Source of the DNA: Streptomyces sp. NBC_01445
Lineage (GTDB): Bacteria; Actinomycetota; Actinomycetes; Streptomycetales; Streptomycetaceae
NCBI RefSeq assembly: GCF_035918235.1
Contig: NZ_CP109485.1
Span: forward strand, 7,355,001-7,419,000
Direction of reading: 5' to 3'
DNA: 64,000 bases
Shown here piece by piece: positions 24,952-33,553 of this stretch. Position 1 is the first letter of the stretch. Every line of letters starts with the position of its first letter. Below the pieces are notes generated by a model that did no database searches, was not told where the DNA came from, and saw only the letters and a list, made by a program, of their open reading frames with translations. The translations under genes and the position numbers were made by a program.

Positions 24952-25046
24952 CCACCGGCCACTGGTCACCGGCCACAAGTCACCAGCCGCTGGTCACCAG
25001 TCACCGGTCAAGCCACCAGTCACCAGCCCCCGAAAGGCCCGCAGCC
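24952..25046. repeat. Degenerate short tandem repeats between hsaD and hsaC
   Basis: This spacer carries about seven copies of a (A/G)GTCACC(A/G)G-like word (for example CTGGTCACCGGCCAC, then AAGTCACCAGCCG). Every other junction in this operon overlaps. The repeat ends 20 nt before the hsaC start, leaving the ribosome site GAAAGG intact. It may reflect slippage or affect mRNA processing between hsaD and hsaC. No coding sense is apparent. Confidence 0.75.
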
Positions 25047-25943
25047 ATGGACATCCGCTCTCTGGGCTTTCTCCGCATCGAGACCGCGAAGCTCGCCGAG
25101 TGGCGCACCTACGTCATCGACATCCTCGGGATGACCGAGGGCGCGGATTCGACGGACACCGTCCTGCACGCCCGGATCGACGACCGCATCCGCCGCCTGT
25201 CCTTCGTGGCGGGCGACCACGACCGGCTCCTGTCCGCCGGCTTCGAGGTCGCGAACGCGCGAGCGCTCGCCGAGGCCGCCGCCGAACTCGAAGCGGCCGG
25301 CGTCGCCGTCAAGCACGCCGACGACGCCACCCTCGCCGACCGCCGCGTCCAGGGCCTCATCCACTGCGAGGACCCGGCCGGCAACCCCCTGGAGATCTAC
25401 TGGGGCCAGGCCCAGGACCACACCCCGCTCGCCGCGCCGTACGGCAACCGCTTCGTCACCGGCGACCACCTCGGCCTCGGCCACGTCGTCATGCCCGCCC
25501 CCGACATGGAAGCCACCCTCGACTTCTACGAGAACCTCCTCGGCTTCCAGCTCCGCGACCGGATGAAGCTGCCGCCCGTCGCCGTGCCCACGGGGAAGCC
25601 GGGCCAGGACTTCTACTGGATGAACTTCCTCAGCCCGGGCGCCCGCCACCACAGCCTCGGCCTGTATCCGGGCGAACTCCCGCCCGGCATCGTGCACTTC
25701 ATGGTCGAGCTGGAGCGCCTCGACGACGTGGGCTTCTGCCTCGACCGCATGAACGCGGCGGGCATCCCGATCGCCTCCACCCTCGGCCGGCACTCCAACG
25801 ACCACATGGTGTCGTTCTACGCGCAGGCCCCCGGCGGCTTCCAGGTCGAGTACGGCTGGGACGGTCTCATCGTCGACAAAGCGACCTGGGTGACGAAGGA
25901 GATCACCTCCGACAGCTTCTGGGGCCACCAGTGGAACGGCTGA
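25047..25943 (+). CDS. hsaC: 3,4-DHSA extradiol dioxygenase, HsaC
   Basis: A 298-residue two-domain type I extradiol dioxygenase (BphC family). Probable iron ligands are His146 (LGLGHVVM), His217 (GIVHFMV) and Glu268 (FQVEYGW). His202 in RHHSLGL aligns with the second-sphere acid/base. It cleaves the catechol ring A between C4 and C5 in the meta position. It is preceded by a repeat-rich spacer and overlaps hsaB by 13 nt. Confidence 0.92.
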   Translation: MDIRSLGFLRIETAKLAEWRTYVIDILGMTEGADSTDTVLHARIDDRIRRLSFVAGDHDRLLSAGFEVANARALAEAAAELEAAGVAVKHADDATLADRRVQGLIHCEDPAGNPLEIYWGQAQDHTPLAAPYGNRFVTGDHLGLGHVVMPAPDMEATLDFYENLLGFQLRDRMKLPPVAVPTGKPGQDFYWMNFLSPGARHHSLGLYPGELPPGIVHFMVELERLDDVGFCLDRMNAAGIPIASTLGRHSNDHMVSFYAQAPGGFQVEYGWDGLIVDKATWVTKEITSDSFWGHQWNG

Positions 25944-26419
25944 CCCCGGACGCGTTCCGTGACGTCCTGGGCCACTTCGCGTCCGGCGTCACGGTCGTCG
26001 CCGCCCTCGACGAGGACACCGGCGAACCGGTGGGCCTCGCCTGCCAGTCCTTCGCCTCGCTCTCCCTCGAACCGCCGCTCGTGCTGCTGTGCGTCGCCAA
26101 GTCGTCGACCAGCTGGCCCAAGGTGCGGCGCGCGGGCCGGTTCGGCGTCTCGATCCTCGCCGACGACCAGCGCGCCGTGTGCGCCGCCGTCGGCCGCAGC
26201 GGCCCCGACAAGTTCCGCGACGTGCAGTGGGAGCCGACCGGAGGCGGCGCGGTCCGTGTCGAGGGTGCCCTCGCCACCGTCGACTGCGAGCTGTACGCCG
26301 TCCACGAGGCCGGCGACCACTGGATCGTCACCGCCCGGGTCCTCGCCGTGACCGCACGCGACGGCGGCAACCCCCTCCTCTACTTCCGCAGCGCCTACGC
26401 CACCGGGGAGTTCGCATGA
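25931..26419 (+). CDS. hsaB: Flavin reductase, HsaB
   Basis: A 162-residue flavin reductase-like protein (FR..LGHFASGVTVV near the start, CQSFASLSLEPPLVLLCVAKSS near 38, GRFGVSILADDQ near 65). It supplies reduced FMN/FAD to HsaA. GTG 25931 is chosen because it gives the family's usual N-terminus; it overlaps hsaC by 13 nt in another frame. The stop overlaps the kstD ATG. Confidence 0.88.
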   Translation: MERLTPDAFRDVLGHFASGVTVVAALDEDTGEPVGLACQSFASLSLEPPLVLLCVAKSSTSWPKVRRAGRFGVSILADDQRAVCAAVGRSGPDKFRDVQWEPTGGGAVRVEGALATVDCELYAVHEAGDHWIVTARVLAVTARDGGNPLLYFRSAYATGEFA

Positions 26420-28083
26420 GTGACGCCGAGATCGGTTACGACGTGGTGGTCGTCGGGTCCGGCGCCGCCGGGTTCGCCGCCGCGATCACCGCCCGTCTGC
26501 GCGGCCTGACAGCCCTGATCGTCGAGAAGACCGACCGGTACGGCGGATCCACCGCCCTGTCCGGCGGCGCGATCTGGGTACCGGGCAACTTCCACCTCGA
26601 CGCGGCCGGCCTCGGCGACACGTACGAGAAGGCCCGCGCCTACCTCGACGCGACCGTCGGCGACCGCGTGCCCGGGGGCCGCAAGGACGCCTATCTGCGG
26701 CACGGGCCGCGCATGGTGCGCGAGTTCCACGACCGCACCGCCGTCCGCTTCATGTACACACCCGGCTACTCCGACTACTTCCCGGAGGCGCTCGGCGGCA
26801 TGGCGCAGGGCCGCTCGGCCGAGCCGTGTGTCGTCGACCTCAAGGAACTCGGCCCGCTCGCCCGGGACCTGCGCCGGGCCGGGCTGCCCACGTACGGGCT
26901 GACCATGACGTCGTACGACTTCCGCTTCCTCAACATGGTCGCCCGCACCTGGGCCGGCAGGCGCAGGTCGCTGCGGGTGGGGGCGCGGGCCGTGGGCGCG
27001 GCGCTGCGCGGGCGCAAGCTGCTCTCGCTCGGCGAGGCGCTCATCGCCAGGATGCGGCTCTCCCTGGAGCGGCTCGGCGGCGACCTGTGGCTGTCCGCGC
27101 CGCTGACCGGCCTCGTCGTGGAGGGCGACCGCGTCACCGGCGTCCGCGTCCTGCGTGACGGGACCGAACACGTCGTACGGGCGCGCGGCGGTGTCGTCCT
27201 CGCCTCCGGCGGCTTCTCCCGCGACCAGGCGCTGCGCGAGAAGTACTTGCCGCAGCCCACGTCCACGGCGTGGACCCATGCCTCCGAGGGCCAGGTCGGC
27301 GACGCCCTGCGCCTGGGCGAGGAACTCGGCGCCGCCACCGACCTCCTCGACAGGGTGTGGGGCGCTCCCTCCCTGTGCCCGCCGGGCGAGAGGCCGTTCT
27401 TCCTCGTCGCCGATCGGGGCATCCCCGGCATGGTGATCGTGAACGCGGCGGGGGAGCGGTACGCCAACGAGGCGGCGCCGTACCACCAGTTCGTGGACCG
27501 CATGTACGCCGCCGACCGCCCCGACGCGACGACTGTCCCGTCCTGGCTGATCCTCGACGCCCGTTCCAAGGCCCGCTACATCTTCGCGGGCCTCTTCCCC
27601 GGCCAGGCCTTCCCGAAGCGGTGGCGCGAGAGCGGCTTCCTGAGGCAGGCCGCCACCGTGGAGGAACTGGCCCGGATCATCGAAGCGCCCCAACTGCCGT
27701 CTGCGATAAGGAGGTTCAACGGCTTCGCCGCCACCGGGAAGGACGGGGACTTCGCGCGCGGCGACAGCATCTACGACCGCTACTACGGCGACCCGACCCT
27801 CCCGAACCCCAACCTCGCCCCCCTCGACAAGGGCCCCTTCTACGCCGTCCCCGTCCACCCCGGCGACATCGGCACCAAAGGCGGCCTCGTCACCGACGGC
27901 GACGCCCGCGTCCTGCGCGAGGACGGCACACCCGTCGCCGGGCTCTACGCCTCCGGGAACTGCTCGGCGGCCGTCATGGGGGAGACGTACCCGGGGCCCG
28001 GCGCGACGATCGGGCCCGCCATGGCGTTCAGCTGGGCCGCCGTCAACGACATCGCGGGACCGTCCACTCCAGACGGGCTCTGA
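26416..28083 (+). CDS. kstD: 3-ketosteroid delta-1-dehydrogenase, KstD-like flavoprotein
   Basis: A 555-residue FAD protein of the fumarate reductase/KstD family. The dinucleotide site is VVVVGSGAAGFAAAITA (10-26), followed by GGSTALSGGAIWVPGN near 45. The C-terminal MGETYPGPGATIGPAMAFSWAA is the KstD-type motif containing a substrate-binding Tyr and Gly. It would introduce the 1(2) double bond needed for ring B opening. Its ATG overlaps the hsaB stop, so it is cotranscribed with the ring A genes. A related 3-oxosteroid dehydrogenase specificity cannot be excluded. Confidence 0.85.
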   Translation: MSDAEIGYDVVVVGSGAAGFAAAITARLRGLTALIVEKTDRYGGSTALSGGAIWVPGNFHLDAAGLGDTYEKARAYLDATVGDRVPGGRKDAYLRHGPRMVREFHDRTAVRFMYTPGYSDYFPEALGGMAQGRSAEPCVVDLKELGPLARDLRRAGLPTYGLTMTSYDFRFLNMVARTWAGRRRSLRVGARAVGAALRGRKLLSLGEALIARMRLSLERLGGDLWLSAPLTGLVVEGDRVTGVRVLRDGTEHVVRARGGVVLASGGFSRDQALREKYLPQPTSTAWTHASEGQVGDALRLGEELGAATDLLDRVWGAPSLCPPGERPFFLVADRGIPGMVIVNAAGERYANEAAPYHQFVDRMYAADRPDATTVPSWLILDARSKARYIFAGLFPGQAFPKRWRESGFLRQAATVEELARIIEAPQLPSAIRRFNGFAATGKDGDFARGDSIYDRYYGDPTLPNPNLAPLDKGPFYAVPVHPGDIGTKGGLVTDGDARVLREDGTPVAGLYASGNCSAAVMGETYPGPGATIGPAMAFSWAAVNDIAGPSTPDGL

Positions 28084-29521
28084 CCCGCGCGTCCGGGACG
28101 TGGCGGATCGCGTCCCGAGCCGTGTCGTGCGCGTACCCGCCCGGCGCCTGGCAGGCGAGGATCCGCGCGAGCGTCTCGACGGCCCGCGGATCGTGGCGCA
28201 GCGCCAGACCGCGGGCCGCCTCCGCCGCGGCGTCCGCGACCGGGTCTTCGAGGAGCGCGGCCAGCGCGTCGCGCACCTCGGCCGTGTCGGCAGGCGCTGC
28301 GGCGAGCGCCGCCGCGGCCCAGTTGCGCACATCGCCGTCCGCGTCGTGGGTCAGCGCGACCAGCGCCGAGACGGCCTCGTGGTGACCGGCGGGCACCAGG
28401 CCCGTCAGGGCGAGCGCCACCGCGCGCCGCACCCGCGGCTCCGGATGCCCGGCGTGGAGCAGGATTTCCGGCAGAGCGGCCGGGTCCCCGAGATGGCCGA
28501 GCGCGACGACCGCCGAGCGCAGACCCGCAGTGTCGAAGGCCGTACGGGCGAGGGCGCGCAGCACAGGCAGCGACCTGGGCGTGTACTGGCCCCGCGGCCC
28601 CAACTGCCCGAGCACGTCCGCCCCGAAGGCCCGCCGCAGCGCCTCATCGCTCGCGCACCACGCGGCCGCCGACCGATACGTCTCCTCGTCTCCGCGCGCC
28701 TGGAGCACCGAGGCGGCCTCGGTCCAGTCGCCGTCGTCCGGGTCATCACGACGCAGCGCACGCTCCGCAAGCTCGGCGGCCGACGTCACGACACCCAGGT
28801 CCGCCTCCAGGAGCGTGGCGATCGCCGCGTGGCCCGTCTGCATGTCGTTACCCGAACGCGGCCGCCCCTCCTCGTCCAGCAGCTCCACGACCACGGTCAC
28901 CCCGCCGTCTTCCGTGAACTGCTGCGTCACCGCCTCGCTCTCCGGCTGCTCAAGGCCCGCACGCAGCACCGCCGCCACGTCCACACCGCACCAGGCCAGA
29001 GCCTCCGCGAGCGCCTCGGTCCGCCCCTGCGCGCCGTGTTCGAGCAGCGCCCGCACACACCCCGTCGACCCGCGCCTCGCCGCCGCGACCAGCGGAAGCC
29101 CGCCGCCGGGACCCGGCAGCTGCGGATCCGCGCCGCCGTCGAGCAGCGCACGCACCACCCCTTCGTGCCCGCGCTGGAGCGCCCACGCCATTGCCGTGAA
29201 CCCGAACTCCTCGCGCAGATCGACCCGCGCGCCCGCCGCCAGCAGAGCCCGCACGACCTCCGTGTGCCCGCCGCACGCCGCCCCGCACAGCGGCAGATCC
29301 GTGCCACTGCTCAGCCGGTCCGGGTCCGCCCCGGCCGACAACAGCAGCCGTACGATGCCCGGCTCGTCGCTCACCGACGCCAGATAGAGCGCCGTACGGC
29401 CCTCGTCGTCCGGCTCGTCCGCCGCGGCGCCCGCGCGCAGGGCCCGCACCACCGCGTCCTCGTCACCGCCGTACACCGCGTCGAACAGGCCACTCGCGCC
29501 TGCCTTCTGCTCTTCGTCCAT
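28043..29521 (-). CDS. Ankyrin-repeat/HEAT-repeat protein
   Basis: A 492-residue solenoid protein. About four ankyrin repeats lie at residues 10-155 (GRTALYLAS, VVRALLAAGARVDL, VVRALLDGGADPQL and similar). After a less clear middle region, HEAT-like repeats occupy about 330-480 (ALGHLGDPAALPEIL, VRRAVALALTGLVPAGHHEAV, VRNWAAAALAAAP). There is no catalytic motif or signal peptide, so it is probably a cytoplasmic protein-binding scaffold. Start MDEEQKAG at 29521 is preferred. Its 3' end overlaps kstD by 41 nt in convergent orientation. Confidence 0.82.
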   Translation of the reverse strand: MDEEQKAGASGLFDAVYGGDEDAVVRALRAGAAADEPDDEGRTALYLASVSDEPGIVRLLLSAGADPDRLSSGTDLPLCGAACGGHTEVVRALLAAGARVDLREEFGFTAMAWALQRGHEGVVRALLDGGADPQLPGPGGGLPLVAAARRGSTGCVRALLEHGAQGRTEALAEALAWCGVDVAAVLRAGLEQPESEAVTQQFTEDGGVTVVVELLDEEGRPRSGNDMQTGHAAIATLLEADLGVVTSAAELAERALRRDDPDDGDWTEAASVLQARGDEETYRSAAAWCASDEALRRAFGADVLGQLGPRGQYTPRSLPVLRALARTAFDTAGLRSAVVALGHLGDPAALPEILLHAGHPEPRVRRAVALALTGLVPAGHHEAVSALVALTHDADGDVRNWAAAALAAAPADTAEVRDALAALLEDPVADAAAEAARGLALRHDPRAVETLARILACQAPGGYAHDTARDAIRHVPDARVRARLEWTVPRCR

Positions 29522-29569
29522 ATGTCGACCATCGCCCCTCACCCGAGGTGAACGCAAAGCGTTTTGAGG

Positions 29570-30463
29570 CTATGTGTCGCACTCCATCACGGTGTGGCAC
29601 AGTGCGCACCGCGCCCGCACCCGGCCCCGCACCGGCACCCTGATCCGCTGATGACACGTCGGACACGGAAACGTCACCCGCAGCACGGACCCCTCCGTCG
29701 AGAACGCGTACGCACCGCCCGGCGCCTCCCCGCCCGCCCGGCTCTCCCGCGCCTCACGCCGTTCCTTCGCGTACCGCCGCCGCCCCGCCCACCCGGCCGC
29801 CGTCAGCGGCGGCTGCTGCTCGTCGGCCCGCGCCCGCGCCAGCCCCTTCGTGTACGCGGTGTAGGCCTGCGCACTGGTGAACCACGTCTCCGGCGCCTCA
29901 CCGAACGCCAGCGACCGTTTGGCCAGGACGTAACCGAACTCCTCCGGCGTGAGATAGCCGAGCTTCTGCGACGACGCCGCGTCCTCCCGGTACGCGTCGA
30001 GCAGCAGCCAGCCGGCCCCCAGATAGGTGGTCGCCGTGTCCGTGAGGATCTCGTTGTCCCGCGTCCCCGGGAACGAGAGCCCGAGCCGGTGCAGATAGAC
30101 GTGCATGACCTCATGGGCGAGCGCGGCCCCGATGTCACGCCGATGCGTACGGAACCGGTCGTTCAGCTCGATGAAGTACTCCGGACCCGCCGCCAGCTCG
30201 ACACTCGCCGCGTGCGTCATCTCGCGGAAACTGACGACCATCCGCGCGTCCGGCAGCCGGTAGTGCCGCACCAGCTCACGCGCCACCCGCTGCGCCCCCA
30301 GATACAGGTCGTCCTGGTCGCAGAACGCCACGTCGACCGGGGCGACGCTCGTCTCGAAGGCGTGCACGGTGTCGTACGAGAGCCGCTTGTACAGCGCGGT
30401 CACCGCCGCCCGCACCGTCTCCAGATGCGGAAAGCCGTGCTCCACCGGTCCGCCGTTCGCCAC
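29570..30463 (-). CDS. Zinc metallopeptidase-like protein with C-terminal zinc ribbon
   Basis: A 297-residue protein with the gluzincin motif HEVMH at 117-121 (and His125), followed by ILTDTATTYLGAG, which supplies a possible third ligand. A C-terminal ribbon CPTC...CALC sits in the last 30 residues. The N-terminal part has no signal peptide. GTG 30463 with AGGGGG upstream is preferred to a longer frame. It is probably an intracellular protease; the target is unknown. Confidence 0.75.
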   Translation of the reverse strand: MANGGPVEHGFPHLETVRAAVTALYKRLSYDTVHAFETSVAPVDVAFCDQDDLYLGAQRVARELVRHYRLPDARMVVSFREMTHAASVELAAGPEYFIELNDRFRTHRRDIGAALAHEVMHVYLHRLGLSFPGTRDNEILTDTATTYLGAGWLLLDAYREDAASSQKLGYLTPEEFGYVLAKRSLAFGEAPETWFTSAQAYTAYTKGLARARADEQQPPLTAAGWAGRRRYAKERREARESRAGGEAPGGAYAFSTEGSVLRVTFPCPTCHQRIRVPVRGRVRARCALCHTVMECDT

Positions 30464-30554
30464 GCCCGCACCCCCTGGGGCCGCCGGGCACCACCGCCCG
30501 GACACCGGAACTCCACTGTACGGCGGGATCCGGCAGGCCCACCGTGCGCGATTA

Positions 30555-30581
30555 GTCCAAGACCTTCCCCTCCTTTGTCCA
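30555..30581. promoter_or_regulatory. Direct-repeat element upstream of the metallopeptidase gene
   Basis: On the minus strand, two TGGAC words 22 bp apart are embedded in CCATGGACAAAG...TTGGAC. Nearly the same arrangement, with 21-bp spacing, occurs at 32555-32580 between the beta-galactosidase and AraC genes. Two half-sites about two helical turns apart are typical for AraC proteins. Confidence 0.45.
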
Positions 30582-30697
30582 TGGGCCCGCACGCTCCGCA
30601 CGCACCATTGTGATCAACGCGCCCCACCATGAGCGCAGCGAGGACCGTGCCCGCCGGCTCCCACGGAGAGCGGCCCGCACCCCGTCGCGCGTAGAGA

Positions 30698-30728
30698 GGG
30701 GCCGGTTCCGTGATCCGGAACCGGCCCC
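30698..30728 (-). terminator. Terminator of the beta-galactosidase gene
   Basis: A perfect 13-bp stem (30698-30710 with 30716-30728) and 5-nt loop, 20 nt after the minus-strand stop. Confidence 0.8.
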
Positions 30729-30748
30729 GTACGTCTGCCCGGCGGCGC

Positions 30749-32494
30749 CTACGACAACGTCACGCGCGGCTCGCCCGCCGCCTCCGTCTCAAGTACCCAC
30801 ACCTCGTTGCGGCCCTCCCGCAGCACGGGACCGGGAACGTACAGCGAGTGCTGCGGGCCGACCGACCAATAGCGTCCCAGGTTGAAGCCGTTCACCCACA
30901 CGAACCCCCGTGTCCAGCCCGGCAGTTCGAGCTCCGCGTCCCCGGCGCCGCTCACCTCGAACGTGCCGCGGTACAGGCCCGCCGCCCCCGGAGGCCCGTC
31001 CACCGGGGCCAGGCCCCGCACCGCGTCCGCGTCGTCGAACGCGTCCAGACGCAGCGCCCGCGCCCGCACCCCGTGCAGATACTGCCGCTCGTGCAGCACC
31101 CCGCCCGTGATGCCCTTCGACTCACCCGTGCGCGGCCCGTAGTTGACCCGGCCCAGCGACTCCACCCACAGCTCGATGCGCGCGGGTCCCGCGACGGGCT
31201 CCGCGAGGACCGGCTCGTCCTCCGTGAGCACCCCGGCCCGCACTCCGTCCACATACACCACGGCACGGTCCCGCAGCCCCGCCACCCGCAGCGGATACGC
31301 CCGGCGCGGCCCCGGCACGTCGACGCCGTAGCGGACCAGCCCCCGGTCCACGTCGAGCTCCTCGAAGGTCGGCGGCACCGCGTACTCACCCTCCGCCGAA
31401 CCGAGCTCGTCCAGGACCGCGTCCAGCGGCGCGTACGAGGTCAGCTCCGCCGTCACCGTGGAGGCCAGCGCCGCCGGCTGCTCGGGCACGTCCGGAAGCG
31501 GCTCGTCCGCGTACTCGGCGAGCACCTCACGGAAGCGCCAGAACTTCTCCGTCGGCCGCCCGTGCTCGTCGACCGGCGCGTCGTAGTCGTACGACGTCAC
31601 ATCGGGCTGGAGCAGGCCCTCGTGCAACTGCCCCGCACGGTTCGCCCCCGCCCAGCCGCCGAAACTCGTCCCGCCGTGCGCCATGTACAGATTGACCGAC
31701 GCCCCGCACTCCAGGATCTCCCGCAAGGCTGCCGCCGCGTCCTGGGCGTCCCGCACGACGTGATCCGCGCCCCAGTGGTCGAACCAGCCGCACCAGAACT
31801 CCATGCACATCAGCGGACCCTTGGGCCGGTGCCGGCGCAGCGTCTCGAAACCGCCCCGCGCGTTCGACCCGAAGTTCGCCGTCGCGAGGACACCCGGTAC
31901 GGACCCGCCCGTCAGCATGTGGTCGTCCGGACCGTCCGACGTGAAGAGCGGCACCGTCACGCCGAGCCCGCGCAGACCGTCCGCGAGATGCGCCAGATAC
32001 ACCTGGTCCGAGCCGTACGAGCCGTACTCGTTCTCCACCTGCACCATGATCACCGGGCCGCCCCGGCCGAACTGCCGCTCCACGACCTGGGGGAGCAGCG
32101 CCGCGAACCAGCGGTCCACCGCCGCCAGGAACTCCCCGTCCCTGGTCCGCACCCGCGAGCCCAGCGGACCCGTCAGCCAGTGCGGCAGCCCGCCGTTCTC
32201 CCACTCGGCACAGATATAGGGCCCCGGACGCACGATCGCCCACAGCCCCGCCTCGCGCACCGCGTCCAGGAACCGGCCCAGAGCCCCCACGTCACGCAGC
32301 TCGCCGGGGCGCGGCTCGTGCAGATTCCACGGGACGTACGTCTCCACACAGTTCAGGCCCATCGCCCGCAGCATCGCGAGACGGTGCCCCCACTGCTCCT
32401 CGTGCACCCGGAAGTAGTGCAGCGCCCCCGACAGGAGCCGCACCGGCCGCCCGTCGACCTCGAAGTCGTCCTCGCCCACCCTGAACCCGGCCAT
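30749..32494 (-). CDS. Beta-galactosidase, glycoside hydrolase family 35
   Basis: A 581-residue GH35 enzyme. N-terminal TIM barrel: LLSGALHYFRV near 20, RPGPYICAEWENGGLP near 89, acid/base Glu156 in VENEYG, nucleophile Glu232 in MEFWCGWFD. C-terminal beta domains end with GFVWVNGFNLGRYW and the usual jelly-roll motif. There is no signal peptide, so it is probably cytoplasmic. It removes terminal beta-galactose from imported oligosaccharides. Two adjacent ATGs exist; 32494 has the better spacing from GAGAGGG. It is divergent from an AraC regulator. Confidence 0.9.
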   Translation of the reverse strand: MAGFRVGEDDFEVDGRPVRLLSGALHYFRVHEEQWGHRLAMLRAMGLNCVETYVPWNLHEPRPGELRDVGALGRFLDAVREAGLWAIVRPGPYICAEWENGGLPHWLTGPLGSRVRTRDGEFLAAVDRWFAALLPQVVERQFGRGGPVIMVQVENEYGSYGSDQVYLAHLADGLRGLGVTVPLFTSDGPDDHMLTGGSVPGVLATANFGSNARGGFETLRRHRPKGPLMCMEFWCGWFDHWGADHVVRDAQDAAAALREILECGASVNLYMAHGGTSFGGWAGANRAGQLHEGLLQPDVTSYDYDAPVDEHGRPTEKFWRFREVLAEYADEPLPDVPEQPAALASTVTAELTSYAPLDAVLDELGSAEGEYAVPPTFEELDVDRGLVRYGVDVPGPRRAYPLRVAGLRDRAVVYVDGVRAGVLTEDEPVLAEPVAGPARIELWVESLGRVNYGPRTGESKGITGGVLHERQYLHGVRARALRLDAFDDADAVRGLAPVDGPPGAAGLYRGTFEVSGAGDAELELPGWTRGFVWVNGFNLGRYWSVGPQHSLYVPGPVLREGRNEVWVLETEAAGEPRVTLS

Positions 32495-32554
32495 CATGTC
32501 CCTCTCGCTCACGTACTGCCCACCACGATCACCTCTGGCGGTCGGCACGGTCCA

Positions 32555-32580
32555 TGGACAAAGATCAGCCCTGTTTGGAC
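32555..32580. promoter_or_regulatory. Candidate AraC-type operator between beta-galactosidase and regulator genes
   Basis: Direct repeat TGGAC at 32555-32559 and 32576-32580, 21 bp apart, in the 136-nt divergent promoter. It matches the element at 30555-30581. It is the likely site for the regulator encoded immediately to the right. Confidence 0.5.
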
Positions 32581-32630
32581 GCAACCGCGCACCACCGGCA
32601 CCACACCCGCCCAGGAAGGGACACAAGCGG

Positions 32631-33542
32631 ATGTACCACACCTGGATGCGGTATTTCACCCCCAGCCCGGCCCACCACCGCCTCGGCCTCGTCTGCCTCG
32701 GCGTCGGCCTCCAGTACGGCGCCCTGCCCACCGTCGGCCCCCGCACCCTCGACCACCACGTCGCCGTCGTCATCACCGCCGGACGCGGCTGGTACCAGGC
32801 CCCCGACGGCCGCCGCACCACCGTCACCGCACCCGCCCTCATCTGGGTCACCCCCGGCATCCCCCACCACTACGGGCCCGACCCCGACACCGGCTGGGAC
32901 GAGTGCTTCGTCGACTTCACCGGCCCCGCCACCACCACGTACACCGAACTCGGCTACATAGAGCCCGAACGCCCCGTCGTCCCCCTCTCCGACGCCGCCC
33001 ACGCCCGCACCGCCGTCGGCCGCATCGCCCGCGCCGCCCGCCGCGGCAACCCCCTGCTCGAGGTCGAGACCGCCGCCGCAGTCCACGAACTCCTCGTCGC
33101 CCTGCGCCGCGCCCGTGCCGACATGGCCCCCGACGGCGACCCCGTACTCCAGTCCCTCGCCCGCGACGCCTTCCAGCCCCTGTCCGTCGCCGAACACGCC
33201 GCCCGCCACGGCATGACCCCCGCCGAACTGCGCACCGCCGTACGCCGCGGAGCGGGCTGCAGCCCCAAGGACTACCTCCTCGGCATCCGCCTCGGCCGCG
33301 CCAAGGAACTCCTCGCCGCCACCGAACTCCCCGTCGCCGCCGTCGCCCGCCGCGTCGGCTACGACGACCCCGCCTACTTCTCCCGCCTGTTCACCCGCCG
33401 CGTCGGCACCGCGCCCGTCCGCTTCCGCGAACAGCAGGGCCGCACCGTCCCCGGCGGCTGGTCGCACACGGTCCCCGACCCCGACGACCCGCCGATGCTG
33501 CGCTCCCCGGGCCCCACGATCGACCGCCCCCGCGCCACGTAG
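32631..33542 (+). CDS. AraC-family transcriptional regulator
   Basis: A 303-residue AraC protein. The N-terminal cupin-like sugar-binding domain (VVITAGRGWYQAPDG, WVTPGIPHHYGPDPDTGWDECFVDFTG) is followed by a C-terminal double helix-turn-helix (AEHAARHGMTPAELRTAVRRG, VAAVARRVGYDDPAYFSRLF, near 180-260). AGGAAGGG lies 11 nt before the ATG. Divergence from the GH35 gene suggests it activates that gene in response to a galactoside. Confidence 0.87.
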   Translation: MYHTWMRYFTPSPAHHRLGLVCLGVGLQYGALPTVGPRTLDHHVAVVITAGRGWYQAPDGRRTTVTAPALIWVTPGIPHHYGPDPDTGWDECFVDFTGPATTTYTELGYIEPERPVVPLSDAAHARTAVGRIARAARRGNPLLEVETAAAVHELLVALRRARADMAPDGDPVLQSLARDAFQPLSVAEHAARHGMTPAELRTAVRRGAGCSPKDYLLGIRLGRAKELLAATELPVAAVARRVGYDDPAYFSRLFTRRVGTAPVRFREQQGRTVPGGWSHTVPDPDDPPMLRSPGPTIDRPRAT

Positions 33543-33553
33543 GGTTTCCTCCC

